From CAVYVZ01 sp963772065 (GTDB taxonomy: Bacteria; Acidobacteriota; Vicinamibacteria; Vicinamibacterales; UBA2999): a stretch of DNA of 64,000 nucleotides. The number at the start of each line of letters is the position of its first letter. Position 1 is the first letter of the stretch. Location of the stretch: assembly GCA_963772065.1 (NCBI GenBank), contig CAVYVZ010000010.1, positions 806,001 through 870,000 on the forward strand, in the 5' to 3' direction. The position numbers were made by a program, and so were the translations under genes. Of this stretch, positions 20,711 through 29,895 are shown piece after piece. Under the pieces are notes generated by a model that was not told where the DNA came from, ran no database searches, and saw nothing but the letters and a program-made list of their open reading frames with translations.

Positions 20711-21416
20711 CGAGGAGTCCCATCAGGCGCTCAGGCGCGAATGGCTTCTTCAAGCTGGCGTATACCCATCCCTGCGGCAGCGACGCAATCGTCTCGTCGA
20801 TCATCGCCGGATACCCGCTGCACAGGATCAACACGGCCGCGGGACTGACCTTCTTGATCGCCAGCGCCGCGTCGCGAGGACGCGTGTGATCGAGTTTCAG
20901 GTCGAGAAGCACGATGCCCGGCGCCTCGCGCTCGAGGAGCGCGAGCGCCTCCTCCAGCGAGCGGGCCTGCAGGCAGCGGCGCCCGCGCTCGGCAAGCAGG
21001 TCCGTCAGCGTGCTGAGAAACGCGGCGTCGTCGTCGACGATGAGCAGACCTTCCTGCCGCTCGAGCGTGGCCCGAAGGAGCTCGTTCAGCTTCGACCAGG
21101 GAATGGGCTTCGGGAGGACCGACAGCACGCCTTCCCGTTCCGCCTCCGCCACGAGCTCATGAGCGGAGTACGCGGTCATCAATATGACCGGGAGACGCGG
21201 GCTCACACGGCGGATCTGCTGGAAGGCTTCGACACCGTTCATCCCCGGCATCTTCACGTCCATGAGCACCGCCGTCACCGCGGCTTCCCCCGCGAGGCGG
21301 ACCGCGTCCTCGCCGGTGTGCGCGGCCAATGTGTTCCAGCCGCTGATCTTCAGCACGGCGCACAGCGTCTTGACCATGTGGCGATCGTCGTCGACCACGA
21401 GCACAAGACCCTTCAT
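20694..21416 (-). CDS. Tandem double-receiver response regulator
   Basis: 240 residues made of two receiver domains and nothing else. First (1-120): VDDDRHMVKTL, VLMDVKMPGMNG with phospho-Asp, MTAYS and PKPI. Second (125-240): VDDDAAFLSTLTD, VLLDLKLDHTRP, CSGYP and KKPF. There is no DNA-binding or enzymatic output. Its ATG overlaps the stop of the upstream sensor kinase (21413-21416), and its end overlaps the hybrid kinase start. It likely works as a phosphate relay or sink between the two kinases rather than as a transcription factor. Confidence 0.9.
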   Translation of the reverse strand: MKGLVLVVDDDRHMVKTLCAVLKISGWNTLAAHTGEDAVRLAGEAAVTAVLMDVKMPGMNGVEAFQQIRRVSPRLPVILMTAYSAHELVAEAEREGVLSVLPKPIPWSKLNELLRATLERQEGLLIVDDDAAFLSTLTDLLAERGRRCLQARSLEEALALLEREAPGIVLLDLKLDHTRPRDAALAIKKVSPAAVLILCSGYPAMIDETIASLPQGWVYASLKKPFAPERLMGLLDAVSH

Positions 21417-23215
21417 GCCGCAACCCCCACCTGGATCGGCAGCGTCAGCGAAAAGGTCGATCCCTTGCCGAGCAGGCTCGACACGGCGAGCTGCCCCTGA
21501 TTGGCCGCGGCAAGCGAACGGGAAACCGCGAGCCCGAGGCCGATCCCGCGGGCCTTCGTCGTGAAGAGCGGCTCGAAGATCTTCTGCTGCAACTCAGGAC
21601 GAATCCCCGGGCCCGTATCGCTCACCTCGAGCGTCACGCCCTCCCCGGTGGTTCGGCCCCTCAGTGTGAGCGTGCCGCTCTCGTCCATCGCCTGCACGGC
21701 ATTGGTGAGCAGGTTGAGCACGACCTGACCGATCTGCCCCTGATCCACCCAGACCGTCGGCAGGTCCTTGGGGAATTCACGTCGGATCTCGACCGTTCCC
21801 ACCGTCCCGAGCCGCTGCAGCTGCTCATCGACCAGCCGCTCGAGGGCGGTCTCGCGGATCTGCGGCGGCTTGACGCGTGCGAAATCGAGGAGGTCGGTCA
21901 CGATGCGGTCGGCGGCGCCGATCTGCCCTCGCAGGATGCCAAGGTATTCGCGCACCTCGGGGTCGGCTTCCTGCTGAATCATGTCCAGGTAGTACACCGC
22001 GTTGGTCATCACGCCGAGCGGGTTGCGCAGCTCGTGCCCGACGCCGCTGGCGAGCTGACCGAGCATCGCCAGCTTTTCTTTCCGTACCATCTCTTCCTGC
22101 GCGTCGCGCAGCGCCGCGTTCGCGATCTCCAGCTCGCTCGTCCGCTCGCGCACGCGTGACTCGAGGCCCTGCATGCCTTCCTCGACGCGCGCCGTCATCG
22201 TGTTGAAGGCCGCGCCAAGTCTCCCTATTTCGTCATCTCGACGTGTTGCGACGCGACCCGAGTACTCGCCGGCGGCAATGGCCTCGGCCGCCTCGGTGAG
22301 CTGATGCAGCGGCTTGGTGACCCTTCCCATCAGCCAGCCGGTCACGGCGGCCGCAAGCAGCACGCACGGCAGCGCAATCGTGATGATGCGCAGCAGGAAC
22401 GCCCCCGCCGGCGCGACAATCGCCGCTCTAGGGAAGTCCACTACGAGTGACCACGGAGTATCGCGGATGGGCGCGGCCACAGCCAGGTGAATGCCATCGC
22501 GGCCCGCGTACTCGGCCGCAGCGGGAGCGAGCGTATCGATCGGGGGCTTCGGCACGACCACCGCGAGATCGGTCCAGAGCGATCCGCCACGATTGCCGAC
22601 TTTGATCGAGGCGCTCAGCCCGATCAGTCGCGTGATGAGCTCCGCGGCGGCGGCCGATGAAAATGCTCGCGCAATCGCGACGTGGGCGGGCGGCTCGCCG
22701 GAGGTGCCCGGCACGTCCGCCACGATGTCGTAGTAGGCGACGTTCTGTACGGACTTGAGATCCGACAGGCCGGCACGCGATGGCGCGGTCGGATACATGA
22801 CCGCCGCGAGGTTCGGCAGCTTCGTCTCCGCCGTCGGGAGGAGCTCGAGCACCCGGGAGCCGTCGCGAGCCCAGACGACGACCCAGACAGGCTGCTGTGT
22901 CGTCAAGCGGCGGATCGCGTCAGCGGCCTGCTGGCGGGATGCCTCGTCTGGCTTGGCGAGGTAACGATTGAGCTCGGGGAGGCTGGCGATACGCCGTGCC
23001 TCATCGAGACGCTGTTTCGTGGACTGAGCAAGCAGCGCCATGAGCTGATCGGCGACCGCCTGCAACCTGACCCGCCCTACCCGTTCGAGCGCGCCCTCGA
23101 CCTCGCGATGAGCCAGCCCCACGACGGCGGCCACCACGAACATGAGCACGGCGGACACGAGGAGCGAGAGGCGCCAGCGCAACGAGAATCGAGCGCGCGT
23201 ACGAGGGGAGACCAT
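21413..23215 (-). CDS. Membrane sensor histidine kinase (sensor-HAMP-HisKA-HATPase)
   Basis: 600 residues. TM1 near residues 12-35 (LSLLVSAVLMFVVAAVVGLA), extracytoplasmic sensor of about 240 residues, TM2 near 285-310 (IITIALPCVLLAAAVTGWLMG), HAMP (VTKPLHQLTEAAEAIAAGEY), coiled coil, HisKA (ASGVGHELRNPLGVM) and HATPase (LLTNAVQAMDESG, VSDTGPGI, TTKARGIGLGLAVS). First gene of the phosphorelay operon, with overlapping stop/start to the next gene. The sensor fold resembles dCache-type domains by size and position only; the ligand is unknown. Confidence 0.92.
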   Translation of the reverse strand: MVSPRTRARFSLRWRLSLLVSAVLMFVVAAVVGLAHREVEGALERVGRVRLQAVADQLMALLAQSTKQRLDEARRIASLPELNRYLAKPDEASRQQAADAIRRLTTQQPVWVVVWARDGSRVLELLPTAETKLPNLAAVMYPTAPSRAGLSDLKSVQNVAYYDIVADVPGTSGEPPAHVAIARAFSSAAAAELITRLIGLSASIKVGNRGGSLWTDLAVVVPKPPIDTLAPAAAEYAGRDGIHLAVAAPIRDTPWSLVVDFPRAAIVAPAGAFLLRIITIALPCVLLAAAVTGWLMGRVTKPLHQLTEAAEAIAAGEYSGRVATRRDDEIGRLGAAFNTMTARVEEGMQGLESRVRERTSELEIANAALRDAQEEMVRKEKLAMLGQLASGVGHELRNPLGVMTNAVYYLDMIQQEADPEVREYLGILRGQIGAADRIVTDLLDFARVKPPQIRETALERLVDEQLQRLGTVGTVEIRREFPKDLPTVWVDQGQIGQVVLNLLTNAVQAMDESGTLTLRGRTTGEGVTLEVSDTGPGIRPELQQKIFEPLFTTKARGIGLGLAVSRSLAAANQGQLAVSSLLGKGSTFSLTLPIQVGVAA

Positions 23216-23496
23216 TCAACGAAATTGTCGGTTCCAAGGGGTTGAAACCCTAGGGGCGTGCTTGGCACGGCGGAGATTTTCTGTGCATCGAACTGCCACG
23301 AGCGACAGCCAGCGGATTACCGCCGAGCTGTGTGGCGGCGATCGGCGCTTGCGCCCAGGACGTTCGTCGTCGTCTCGCTTCCGGGACGTGCTCGTCTGAC
23401 TGCGAACACGTCCGCGCTCGCCGAGGATTGAGCGCTTCAGGTAAAGTGACGACGCACAGGCGGTTAGGACGAAGCGCCCACGTGGCACGTCCGTTG

Positions 23497-25914
23497 ATGC
23501 CTGCCGTCGAGACGATGATTCACGACCTGCGCTACGCCATCCGAGTCCTCCGCCGGAACCGCCTCGCCGCCGTCGCGGTCTGCATGCTCGGCATCGGCAT
23601 CGGCGGGATCACGGTGATGTTCAGCGTCGTGGATGCCGTGCTCCTGCGGCCGCTGCCGTTTCGTGATGCCGACAACCTGGTGCGCATCTGGGAGCTGACT
23701 CGCGAAGGCGACCGCTTTTCGTTTTCCGATCCCACCTATCTGGATCTTCAGGCTGAGGCACGCAGCCTCGAATCAGTGGCGGCGTTTCGCGAGGCGGGAA
23801 CTGTCCGCGTGCTGACGGGCGGCGGAGCGCCCGAACGCGTGACGGCAGTTCCTGTCAGCGCTTCGTTCTTCGAGGTGCATCGGCGTCGCAGCCCCTGCTC
23901 GGGCGGTCGTTCGACGCCAACGACGACCGGTCGGGCACGGCGGAGCGCGTCGCGGTGCTGAGCGATGCCTCTGGCGGCGACAGTTCGCCGCAGACGTGGC
24001 GGTGATCGGACGCAGGATGATGCTCGACGACGAGCCCGTCGACGATCCGGGGTGTCATGCCTCGCGGCTTCGATTTCCCGGCGGACGCCGATCTGTGGGT
24101 GCCGCTTGGCGCCGACGCTCGGCGCGATCGCACGGACAAGGAGCTCGCAGTCATCGGACGGCTCGCGCCGGGCGCGACACTGGAGCAGGCGCGGGACGAG
24201 CTGCGGGCGTTCGCGCGACGGACAGCGGCAACGTCGCCGGAATCCAACGCCGGATGGAGCGCAACGGCAATTCCGTTCTTCGAGTGGCTCGTCACGCCAC
24301 GGCTGCGCGACGCCGTATGGGTGCTGTTCGGCGCCGTCGGATTCTTACTGGTGCTCGCGTGCGCAAACGTGGCGAACCTGCTCATCGCGCATGCGGCAAC
24401 ACGGCGGACCGAGCTGCAGGTTCGCGCCGCGCTCGGCGGTGCGCGCAGGCGCCTCGTCCGGCAGCTGCTCACCGAGGCGGCAATACTCGCGCTTCTCGGC
24501 ACGGGCGTCGGGCTGATCGTCGCGTTCTGGTCGGCCGACGCCGTGCGGCTGCTGGGCGGCGCACATATACCGCGCCTCGACGCACTTCGGATCGACGGCA
24601 CCGTCCTGGCGTTTGCGTGCGCGACCGGCGCCGCGAGCTGCCTGCTTTTCGGCGTTGCACCGGCGCTCCATGCGACGCGAGCTCGGACGCGGCGGCGATG
24701 CTGGCGGCGGGACGCGGGTCACGGGCGGCTCCGGCCGCACACGCGCGGGGCTCGTGGTCGTCGAAGTCGGGCTCGCGGTCGTTCTTCTCGCCGGCGCGGG
24801 CCTGATGGCCAACAGTTTCATGCGCCTGGTCAACGTCGACGCCGGCTTCGCACTGATTCGGGTTGGTCGCGATCCCGATCGATTTCCGCAGTCGCGATAT
24901 CCGGATGCACGGCGGCGCGCCTTCCATGCGGAGCTGCTCGATCGCACGCGCGAACTTGCCCGGGGTCACCGCGGCCGGCGCCACGTCTACCAATCCGTTC
25001 CGGGAGTTCGGCTTCAGCAACGACGTCACACCCGAAGATCGCGCAGCCGAGGCGCCGCCGAGCGGGCTCGTGCAGGCCGGCATGGCGCAGCGTCACGCCT
25101 GGCTTCTTCGAGGCCATGGGCATTCGCCTGATCGCCGGGCGCGTTTTTGATTCGCGCGACCGCGACGGCAGCGAGCGCGTCATCGTCATCAGCGACAGCC
25201 TCGCGCGCCGGCTCTGGCCGAATCAGCCGGCGGTCGGACAGGCGCGTGTACTGGGGAGGGACGACCGGGCGCACGCGGCTCGGTGATCGGCGTGACCGCT
25301 GACATTCGCGATATACGACTCGAAGCGGACCCGCCGCCGATGCTCTTCGTGCCGTACGAACAGGTCGATCCGCCGAAGATGACACTCGTAGTGAGAAGCC
25401 GTCCGGATGCGCCACCCATCGGCTCGGCATTCCGCGCCGATGCTGGCGGAAATGGACGCCGCGCTGCCCGCGCCAGCTGTCGAGCCGGTGAGCGCCAGCC
25501 GTGCCGCGTCAGCCGCAGATCAGCGGTTCAACCTGGCGCTGCTCGTGGTCGTTCGCCGCGATCGGGCTGGCGCTCGCCGCAAGCGGCATCTACGCGATGC
25601 TCGCGTTCACCGTCGCGGAACGGCGCCGCGAGATCGGCGTGCGCGTGGCGCTCGGAGCCGATCAGCGGACGATCGCGCGGATGGTGCTCCGTGAAGGCCT
25701 GGTCGTTTCCTTGGCCGGCATCACCGCGGGCTGCGTCGCGGCGCTGGCCGTCACACGCGTGCTCGAAGGCCTTCTGTTCGAGGTCGACCCGGCCGATCCG
25801 ATCACCTTCGCCATCGTCACGGCCGGTCTGCTCCTCGTTGCGCTGCTCGCCTGCTACCTGCCCGCGCGCCAGGCGACGCAGGTGGATCCGATCACGGTGC
25901 TGCGCGTGGAGTAG
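23497..25914 (+). CDS. Second ADOP-family permease, heavily frameshifted
   Basis: Reads as a full ADOP permease of about 800 residues once some eight frame changes are bridged (near 23885, 24000, 24690, 24870, 24955, 25090, 25265, 25430 and 25550). N-terminus MIHDLRYAIRVLRRNRLAA, TM1 VCMLGIGIGGITVMFSVVDAVLL, later FLLVLACANVANLLIAHAATRRTELQVRAALGG, a second half with VVEVGLAVVLLAGAGLMANSF, and the end ACYLPARQATQVDPITVLRVE. The number of shifts exceeds that of flanking genes, so this may be a decayed pseudogene rather than only poor consensus. It is divergent from the sensor kinase at 23215. Confidence 0.75.
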
Positions 25915-25922
25915 AGGCGAAC

Positions 25923-25965
25923 CCTGAGACAGCCCTCGCCCCTGACCCCTGACTCCTGACCCCTG
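25923..25965. repeat. Junction repeat sharing 21 bp with 49598-49618
   Basis: Begins with a 21-bp stretch (25923-25943, core GAGACAGCCCTCGCC) that is an exact reverse complement of 49598-49618. It is followed by short direct repeats of GACCCCTGACTCCT type. It sits between the convergent ends of the second ADOP gene and the secreted-protein gene. Confidence 0.7.
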
Positions 25966-26575
25966 TTACTGTGACAGGTTCTTTGCGAGCAGCGGAGCCG
26001 GGCGCCGCGCCGGCGAGCGCGCGCCGGCGGTGTTCGGTCGATGCGGCCCCCTCTTTCATGAGTGACGCCGCAAACTCCATCTCGGGACTCGAGCCGGCTT
26101 TCGCGATCGCCTTCTGCAGGAAACTGTATCCGTCACGATCGACGCCAGCCAGCATGTCCGTGCGAAATATGGCGCTCGCCTGACGATACGATTCGATGAG
26201 ATACCCGGCATCGAACCACGCGAGCGGATCGTGCGCCGCTGTCGCCGTCCGGCTCAGGACCGCGGCCAGCAGTTCGGAGGCTACGCGCGTGTCCTGGCCC
26301 GCGTAGATCGTCGCGCGCCGCATGTTCTCCATGCGGGCCAGAATCGGCGCCTCGGCCGTGAGCAGCCGCAGCGTATCGGTCGTGAGCTGCTGCACGTCGT
26401 ACTTGCGATCGGGCGTCCTCCACCCGGCGCTCGTATTCCAGGGCAGAACCGGCGACGCTCCGGCGTCAAATGGATGGCAGATCAGTGGCGGTCCCGCTTC
26501 GGCGGCACGCGAAACGGCAAACGTGAGAGCAAGGGCCGCGACGACCCTGAGAACGCTTCGGCTTGTGGTGAACAT
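25966..26575 (-). CDS. Secreted protein of unknown function
   Basis: About 202 residues. Signal peptide MFTTSRSVLRVVAALALTFAVSRAAEA, then CHPFDAGASPVLPW and an all-helical body (TDTLRLLTAEAPILARMENMRRATIYA, YLIESYRQASAIFRTDMLAGVDRDGYSFLQKAIA). A base error near 26000 makes the frame run on to 25892; the alternative frame reads APLLAKNLSQ and stops at 25966, a more natural end. Mature part presumably periplasmic. Similar secreted helical proteins occur in acidobacteria, but I know no function. Confidence 0.7.
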
Positions 26576-26667
26576 GTGACGAACCTCCTGCCACGTTGGA
26601 CGATGACCCGATCGAAGTGTCGCGCGCAGAACGCCGCGGCAGGAGTAAGTAACCGTTGGTGTAACGG

Positions 26668-26723
26668 CCCTAAGCCTTAAGCCCTAAGCCTTAAGCCCTA
26701 AGCCTTAAGCCCTAAGCCTTGAG
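26668..26723. repeat. Tandem array of four 14-bp units (CCCTAAGCCTTAAG)
   Basis: Three perfect copies of CCCTAAGCCTTAAG (26668-26709) and a fourth with one change (CCCTAAGCCTTGAG, 26710-26723). The unit contains the palindrome CTTAAG. The array lies in the divergent spacer between the secreted-protein gene and the TolB-like gene, about 27 bp upstream of the latter's start, so it may overlap its promoter. Related sequence occurs at 10331-10378. Confidence 0.85.
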
Positions 26724-26749
26724 CCGTAGTTCTAGTCCATACTGACGCC

Positions 26750-27610
26750 GTGGAACCGACTCGCGACGAGATTCGCGCCCAGCTCGACCGAATCCTCGGC
26801 AGCGACGCGTTCGTCAATTCAGATCGCCTGAGCCGGTTCCTGCGGTACGTCGTCGAGCGAACGCTCGCCGGCGACGGCGACCGCCTCAAGGAATACGTCA
26901 TCGGCACGGAGGTCTTCGAGCGGGGCGAGCAGGTACGACCCGCGCGTGGACTCGATAGTGAGAGTCGAGGCCGGACGCCTGCGGGCCAAGCTCGAGGCGT
27001 ACTACAGCGCAAGTGGCACCAGCGACCCGATCGTGATTCGGATGCGGCGAGGCGGCTATGCGCCAGAGTTCGAAAGCGCCTCCCGTCCACGGCGATGACG
27101 CGTCGGAATCGCCTTCGGATTGCCGGCGCGAGCGCGGCGTTATTGCTCGTCGCTCTTGCCGCGTGGGGCGTCGCTGCCTGGGGCGAGCGCTTCCGGGCGG
27201 CGCCGGAGAGCGCGGCGCCAGCCGTCACCATCGCGGTATTGCCGTTCGCCAACTACTCGACTGGCGAGGCGGAGGCCCTGCTGGCGGCTCGCGTCACCGA
27301 CGGCGTGACGAGCGAGCTCGCGCGCCTCGGGACGCTCGGCGTGGTTTCTCGCACGAGCGCATTGCAGTTCGCCGGCGTCCGCAGATCTCTCCGAGAGGTG
27401 GCGCGCGCGTTGAACGCGGACGTCGTGATGGAAGGCACCGTCGAGCGCGACGCGGGCGGCGTGCGCGTGGTCGCGCGCCTCGTCGACGCGTCGAGCGATC
27501 GCAAGTTCTGGGCTGAGGAATTCACTGGAGAGCCGGCGAGCCTCCCAGAGCTTCAGCGGCGGATTGCCGCTGCGGCGGGTGCGGCCGCGGCGAAGGCGCG
27601 CGACCGATGA
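26750..27610 (+). CDS. TolB/FlgO-like protein with acidobacterial N-terminal domain (frameshifted)
   Basis: About 286 residues. N-terminal domain: TRDEIRAQLDRILGSDAF, RLSRFLRYVVERTLAGDGDRLKEYVIGTEVFERG, and, in another frame between two compensating shifts (about 26930 and 27075), YDPRVDSIVRVEAGRLRAKL and RMRRGGYAPEFE. This block is common in acidobacterial regulators and signalling proteins and looks like a winged-helix DNA-binding domain. A TM helix follows (RIAGASAALLLVALAAWGVAAW), then a TolB-N/FlgO-like domain (VTIAVLPFANYSTGEAEA ... VVMEGTVERDAGGVRVVARLVDA). The TPR region usual in this family is absent. Stop overlaps the next start (ATGA), so it probably controls or is co-expressed with the hydrolase genes. 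Confidence 0.75.
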   Translation: MEPTRDEIRAQLDRILGSDAFVNSDRLSRFLRYVVERTLAGDGDRLKEYVIGTEVFERGEQVRPARGLDSESRGRTPAGQARGVLQRKWHQRPDRDSDAARRLCARVRKRLPSTAMTRRNRLRIAGASAALLLVALAAWGVAAWGERFRAAPESAAPAVTIAVLPFANYSTGEAEALLAARVTDGVTSELARLGTLGVVSRTSALQFAGVRRSLREVARALNADVVMEGTVERDAGGVRVVARLVDASSDRKFWAEEFTGEPASLPELQRRIAAAAGAAAAKARDR

Positions 27611-28767
27611 GCATGACGCGCCGCCAGGCTCTCGCCCTCGTGGCCGCGGGTCTATCGTCTACTGCCGGTGCGCAACAACCCTCGCAATCAAAGGCCGTCC
27701 GGCTGCATCACGGAGTCCCGCCCGGCGTGACCGCGATTCTCGCGCGCATCCTCGCTCAGGATCCCGCGTCCGTGAACACCGACTGGTTCGGGACCATGCC
27801 GTTATTGGGCGCGCTCGAATGGGGACGACGCGGGGTGCCGGAGGTCGAGACGTTCTCGAAAGCGTGGCTCGGGCATCATCTCCAGACGAAGGAGGTCGCG
27901 AAATACGCCGGCAACCGGTCACGGCCCGTGTCGGCCGGCGGCGTGCCCTTGACGACCTATGCCGGCCACTTCGGGATCTCGCAGGTGTGCGAGCAGATGT
28001 TCGTGCAGTTCAAGGACGAACGCGCCCGGAAAGTGGCCGCGGACGTTGCCGGCATCGTGCTGCACCGCACGGCCCGCAACCGGCTCGGTCTCGTCGGCCA
28101 CGACGACACCGCAGACTTCGCGATTCCCGACGTGACCTTCTTCGCCGTCAGCTCGCTCATGATCGGCGCGGACGTCGACGCGCAGAACGCGGCCTCCTAT
28201 CGCGAGCAGGCGCTCTATCAGCTGCGCACATCCATCGATACCTTCCTGATGGCCGACACAGGTCTTGCGAAGACGCTCTACCGGAACGATGGCGTCGGCA
28301 AGACCTACTGGACGCGCGCATCGGGATGGCTGCTCTGGGCCACCACGAGCATGCTGCGCCGGCTCGATCCGAAGCATGCGGCCGTCAACGCCTTCACGGC
28401 GGACTTGCGGAGACTCGCCGACGGGATGCTGCGGGTGCAGGACACGAGCGGGGGGTTCCACGTGCTGCTCGACGATCCGTCGACACCGCTCGAGACGTCG
28501 GGTGCCGCGATGTTTGCGCTCGGCGTTCATGAATCCGTTCGACGAGGCTGGCTGCCGGACAGCTATCGCTCGGCATCCGAACGCGCCTGGGAGTTCGTCA
28601 AGGCACATCTCACCGATCAGGGAGCCCTGCGCAACACCTACTACCTCTGGGCCTTGCCTGCCGAAAACCGCGACATGCGCCTGCGTGACGAAACGTCCGG
28701 CTGGGCGATGGGGTTCGTGCTCGCCGCGGCGAATGAGATGACATTAGAAGGATCGCGTCAGCGCTGA
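27607..28767 (+). CDS. Glycoside hydrolase family 88/105 (unsaturated glucuronyl/rhamnogalacturonyl hydrolase)
   Basis: 386 residues, intact. Tat/Sec-like leader MTRRQALALVAAGLSSTAGA. The (alpha/alpha)6-barrel is visible: DWFGTMPLLGALEWGRRGVPEVETFSKAWLGHHL, DDTADFAIPDVTFFAVSSLMIG, TYWTRASGWLLWATTSMLRRL, DTSGGFHVLLDDPSTPLETSGAAMFALGVHESVRRGWLP and DETSGWAMGFVLAAANEM. Family knowledge: removes unsaturated uronyl residues left by polysaccharide lyases acting on pectin-like glycans. No lyase is seen nearby. The start overlaps the TolB-like gene, and the P1 peptidase begins 3 bp after its stop. Confidence 0.85.
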   Translation: MSMTRRQALALVAAGLSSTAGAQQPSQSKAVRLHHGVPPGVTAILARILAQDPASVNTDWFGTMPLLGALEWGRRGVPEVETFSKAWLGHHLQTKEVAKYAGNRSRPVSAGGVPLTTYAGHFGISQVCEQMFVQFKDERARKVAADVAGIVLHRTARNRLGLVGHDDTADFAIPDVTFFAVSSLMIGADVDAQNAASYREQALYQLRTSIDTFLMADTGLAKTLYRNDGVGKTYWTRASGWLLWATTSMLRRLDPKHAAVNAFTADLRRLADGMLRVQDTSGGFHVLLDDPSTPLETSGAAMFALGVHESVRRGWLPDSYRSASERAWEFVKAHLTDQGALRNTYYLWALPAENRDMRLRDETSGWAMGFVLAAANEMTLEGSRQR

Positions 28768-28770
28768 ACC

Positions 28771-29856
28771 ATGCAAAACGTCACTGTTTCACGCCGTGAG
28801 TTCATGAGCACCGTCGCCGCGACGACGGCGCTATCCGCCGCCCAATCGACGCCGGCGCCGTCGGCGGGATCGCTGACTGACGTCGGCGGGATTCGTGTCG
28901 GCCACTTCACAGACACACGCCGTCCGACGGGGTGCACGGTCGTTTTGTTCGACAAGCCGCCGACCGCGGGCGCCGACTATGCCGGCTCGGCCGCCGGAGA
29001 GTCGCTTGGAGTGATGCTGCAGCCGGTGAGCCCGCTCGATCGGATTCACGGCATCTTCCTCACGGGCGGCGGCGCGATGGCGCTCAGCGCGAGCGCCGGC
29101 GTCGTGCGCTTCCTCGAAGAGAAGCGCATCGGCTACGACTGGGGCGTGCCCAATGTTCGCGTGCCGGTCGTCGTCGGCGCGGTGATCGACGATCTGTCGG
29201 TGGGTGACGGCCGCATCCGCGTTGGAGCGGACGAGGCCTATCGCGCCTGCCAGGCAGCCGCGGCAGGCGCCGTCGCCGAAGGCACCGTGGGCGCCGGCGC
29301 TGGCGCAACGGTGGGGAAACTGTTCGTCGGGCGCGGCATGCCGGGCATGAAAGGCGGCGTGGGCACCGCCTCCGCGCGTCTCGGCGACGTCATCATCTCG
29401 GCACTCGTCGTCGTCAACTGCGCCGGCGACGTTCTGGACTGGCGGCAGGGAACCATCGTCGCGGGAGCGCGATCAGCCGACGGCCGAGGCTTCGCTCGAA
29501 CGGCGGATGTCCTGCGTCGCGATCTCGAGGCGCGACCCGCGGCGTACGCGCCGCTCGCCGACGAGCCGCTTCGCGCCACGACGCTCGGCGTCATCGCGAC
29601 CAACATCGCGCTCACGAAAGTGCAGCTGACGAAACTCGCGATCGTCGGCCACACCGGCGCGGCGCGCGCGATCCATCCGTATCAGACGCAAAGCGACGGA
29701 GACCAGGTGCTGGCGGTCTCGACCGGCGCGTTGAGCCGGAACGTCTCACTGACGCCGATCGGCGCCGTTGCTGCCGAAGTGCTCGCCGATGCAATCGTCC
29801 GCGCGGTCCGGACAGCCACCGGCGTTCCTGGCTGGCTGGCCGTCCGGGACCTTTAG
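28771..29856 (+). CDS. P1 family peptidase (S58, DmpA/aminopeptidase-like)
   Basis: 361 residues, intact. Tat-type leader with SRREFMSTVAATTALSAAQ. The family signatures are LTDVGGIRVGHFTDTRRPTGCTVVLF, GIFLTGGGAMALSASAGVVRFLEE, AEGTVGAGAGATVGKL, GGVGTASARLGDVIISALVVVNCAGDV and TTLGVIATNIALTKVQLTKLAI, the last around the processing site (Thr rather than Ser). Ntn-type self-processing enzyme, normally cleaving N-terminal residues from peptides. Follows GH88/105 by 3 bp, so same transcript. A distant second S58 gene lies at 57387. Confidence 0.88.
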   Translation: MQNVTVSRREFMSTVAATTALSAAQSTPAPSAGSLTDVGGIRVGHFTDTRRPTGCTVVLFDKPPTAGADYAGSAAGESLGVMLQPVSPLDRIHGIFLTGGGAMALSASAGVVRFLEEKRIGYDWGVPNVRVPVVVGAVIDDLSVGDGRIRVGADEAYRACQAAAAGAVAEGTVGAGAGATVGKLFVGRGMPGMKGGVGTASARLGDVIISALVVVNCAGDVLDWRQGTIVAGARSADGRGFARTADVLRRDLEARPAAYAPLADEPLRATTLGVIATNIALTKVQLTKLAIVGHTGAARAIHPYQTQSDGDQVLAVSTGALSRNVSLTPIGAVAAEVLADAIVRAVRTATGVPGWLAVRDL

Positions 29857-29894
29857 GGGTCTGGCCCCTAGGGGCCATAGGGGCCAGACCCCTA
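29854..29894. terminator. Perfect 17-bp palindrome at convergent gene ends
   Basis: Arms TAGGGGTCTGGCCCCTA (29854-29870) and TAGGGGCCAGACCCCTA (29878-29894) around a 7-nt loop. The P1-peptidase stop codon is the first three bases of the left arm and the receptor stop codon follows the right arm at once. Likely a bidirectional terminator, or a repeat element of the CTAGGGG type seen elsewhere in the window; there is no T-run. Confidence 0.55.
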
Positions 29895-29895
29895 A

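Noticed and set aside
23245..23290. Sigma-54 promoter (TGGCACGG...)
   Set aside because: The -24 element is partly present but the required -12 GC at the right spacing is missing.
26668..26723. CRISPR array
   Set aside because: Units are adjacent 14-bp repeats without spacers and there are no cas genes.
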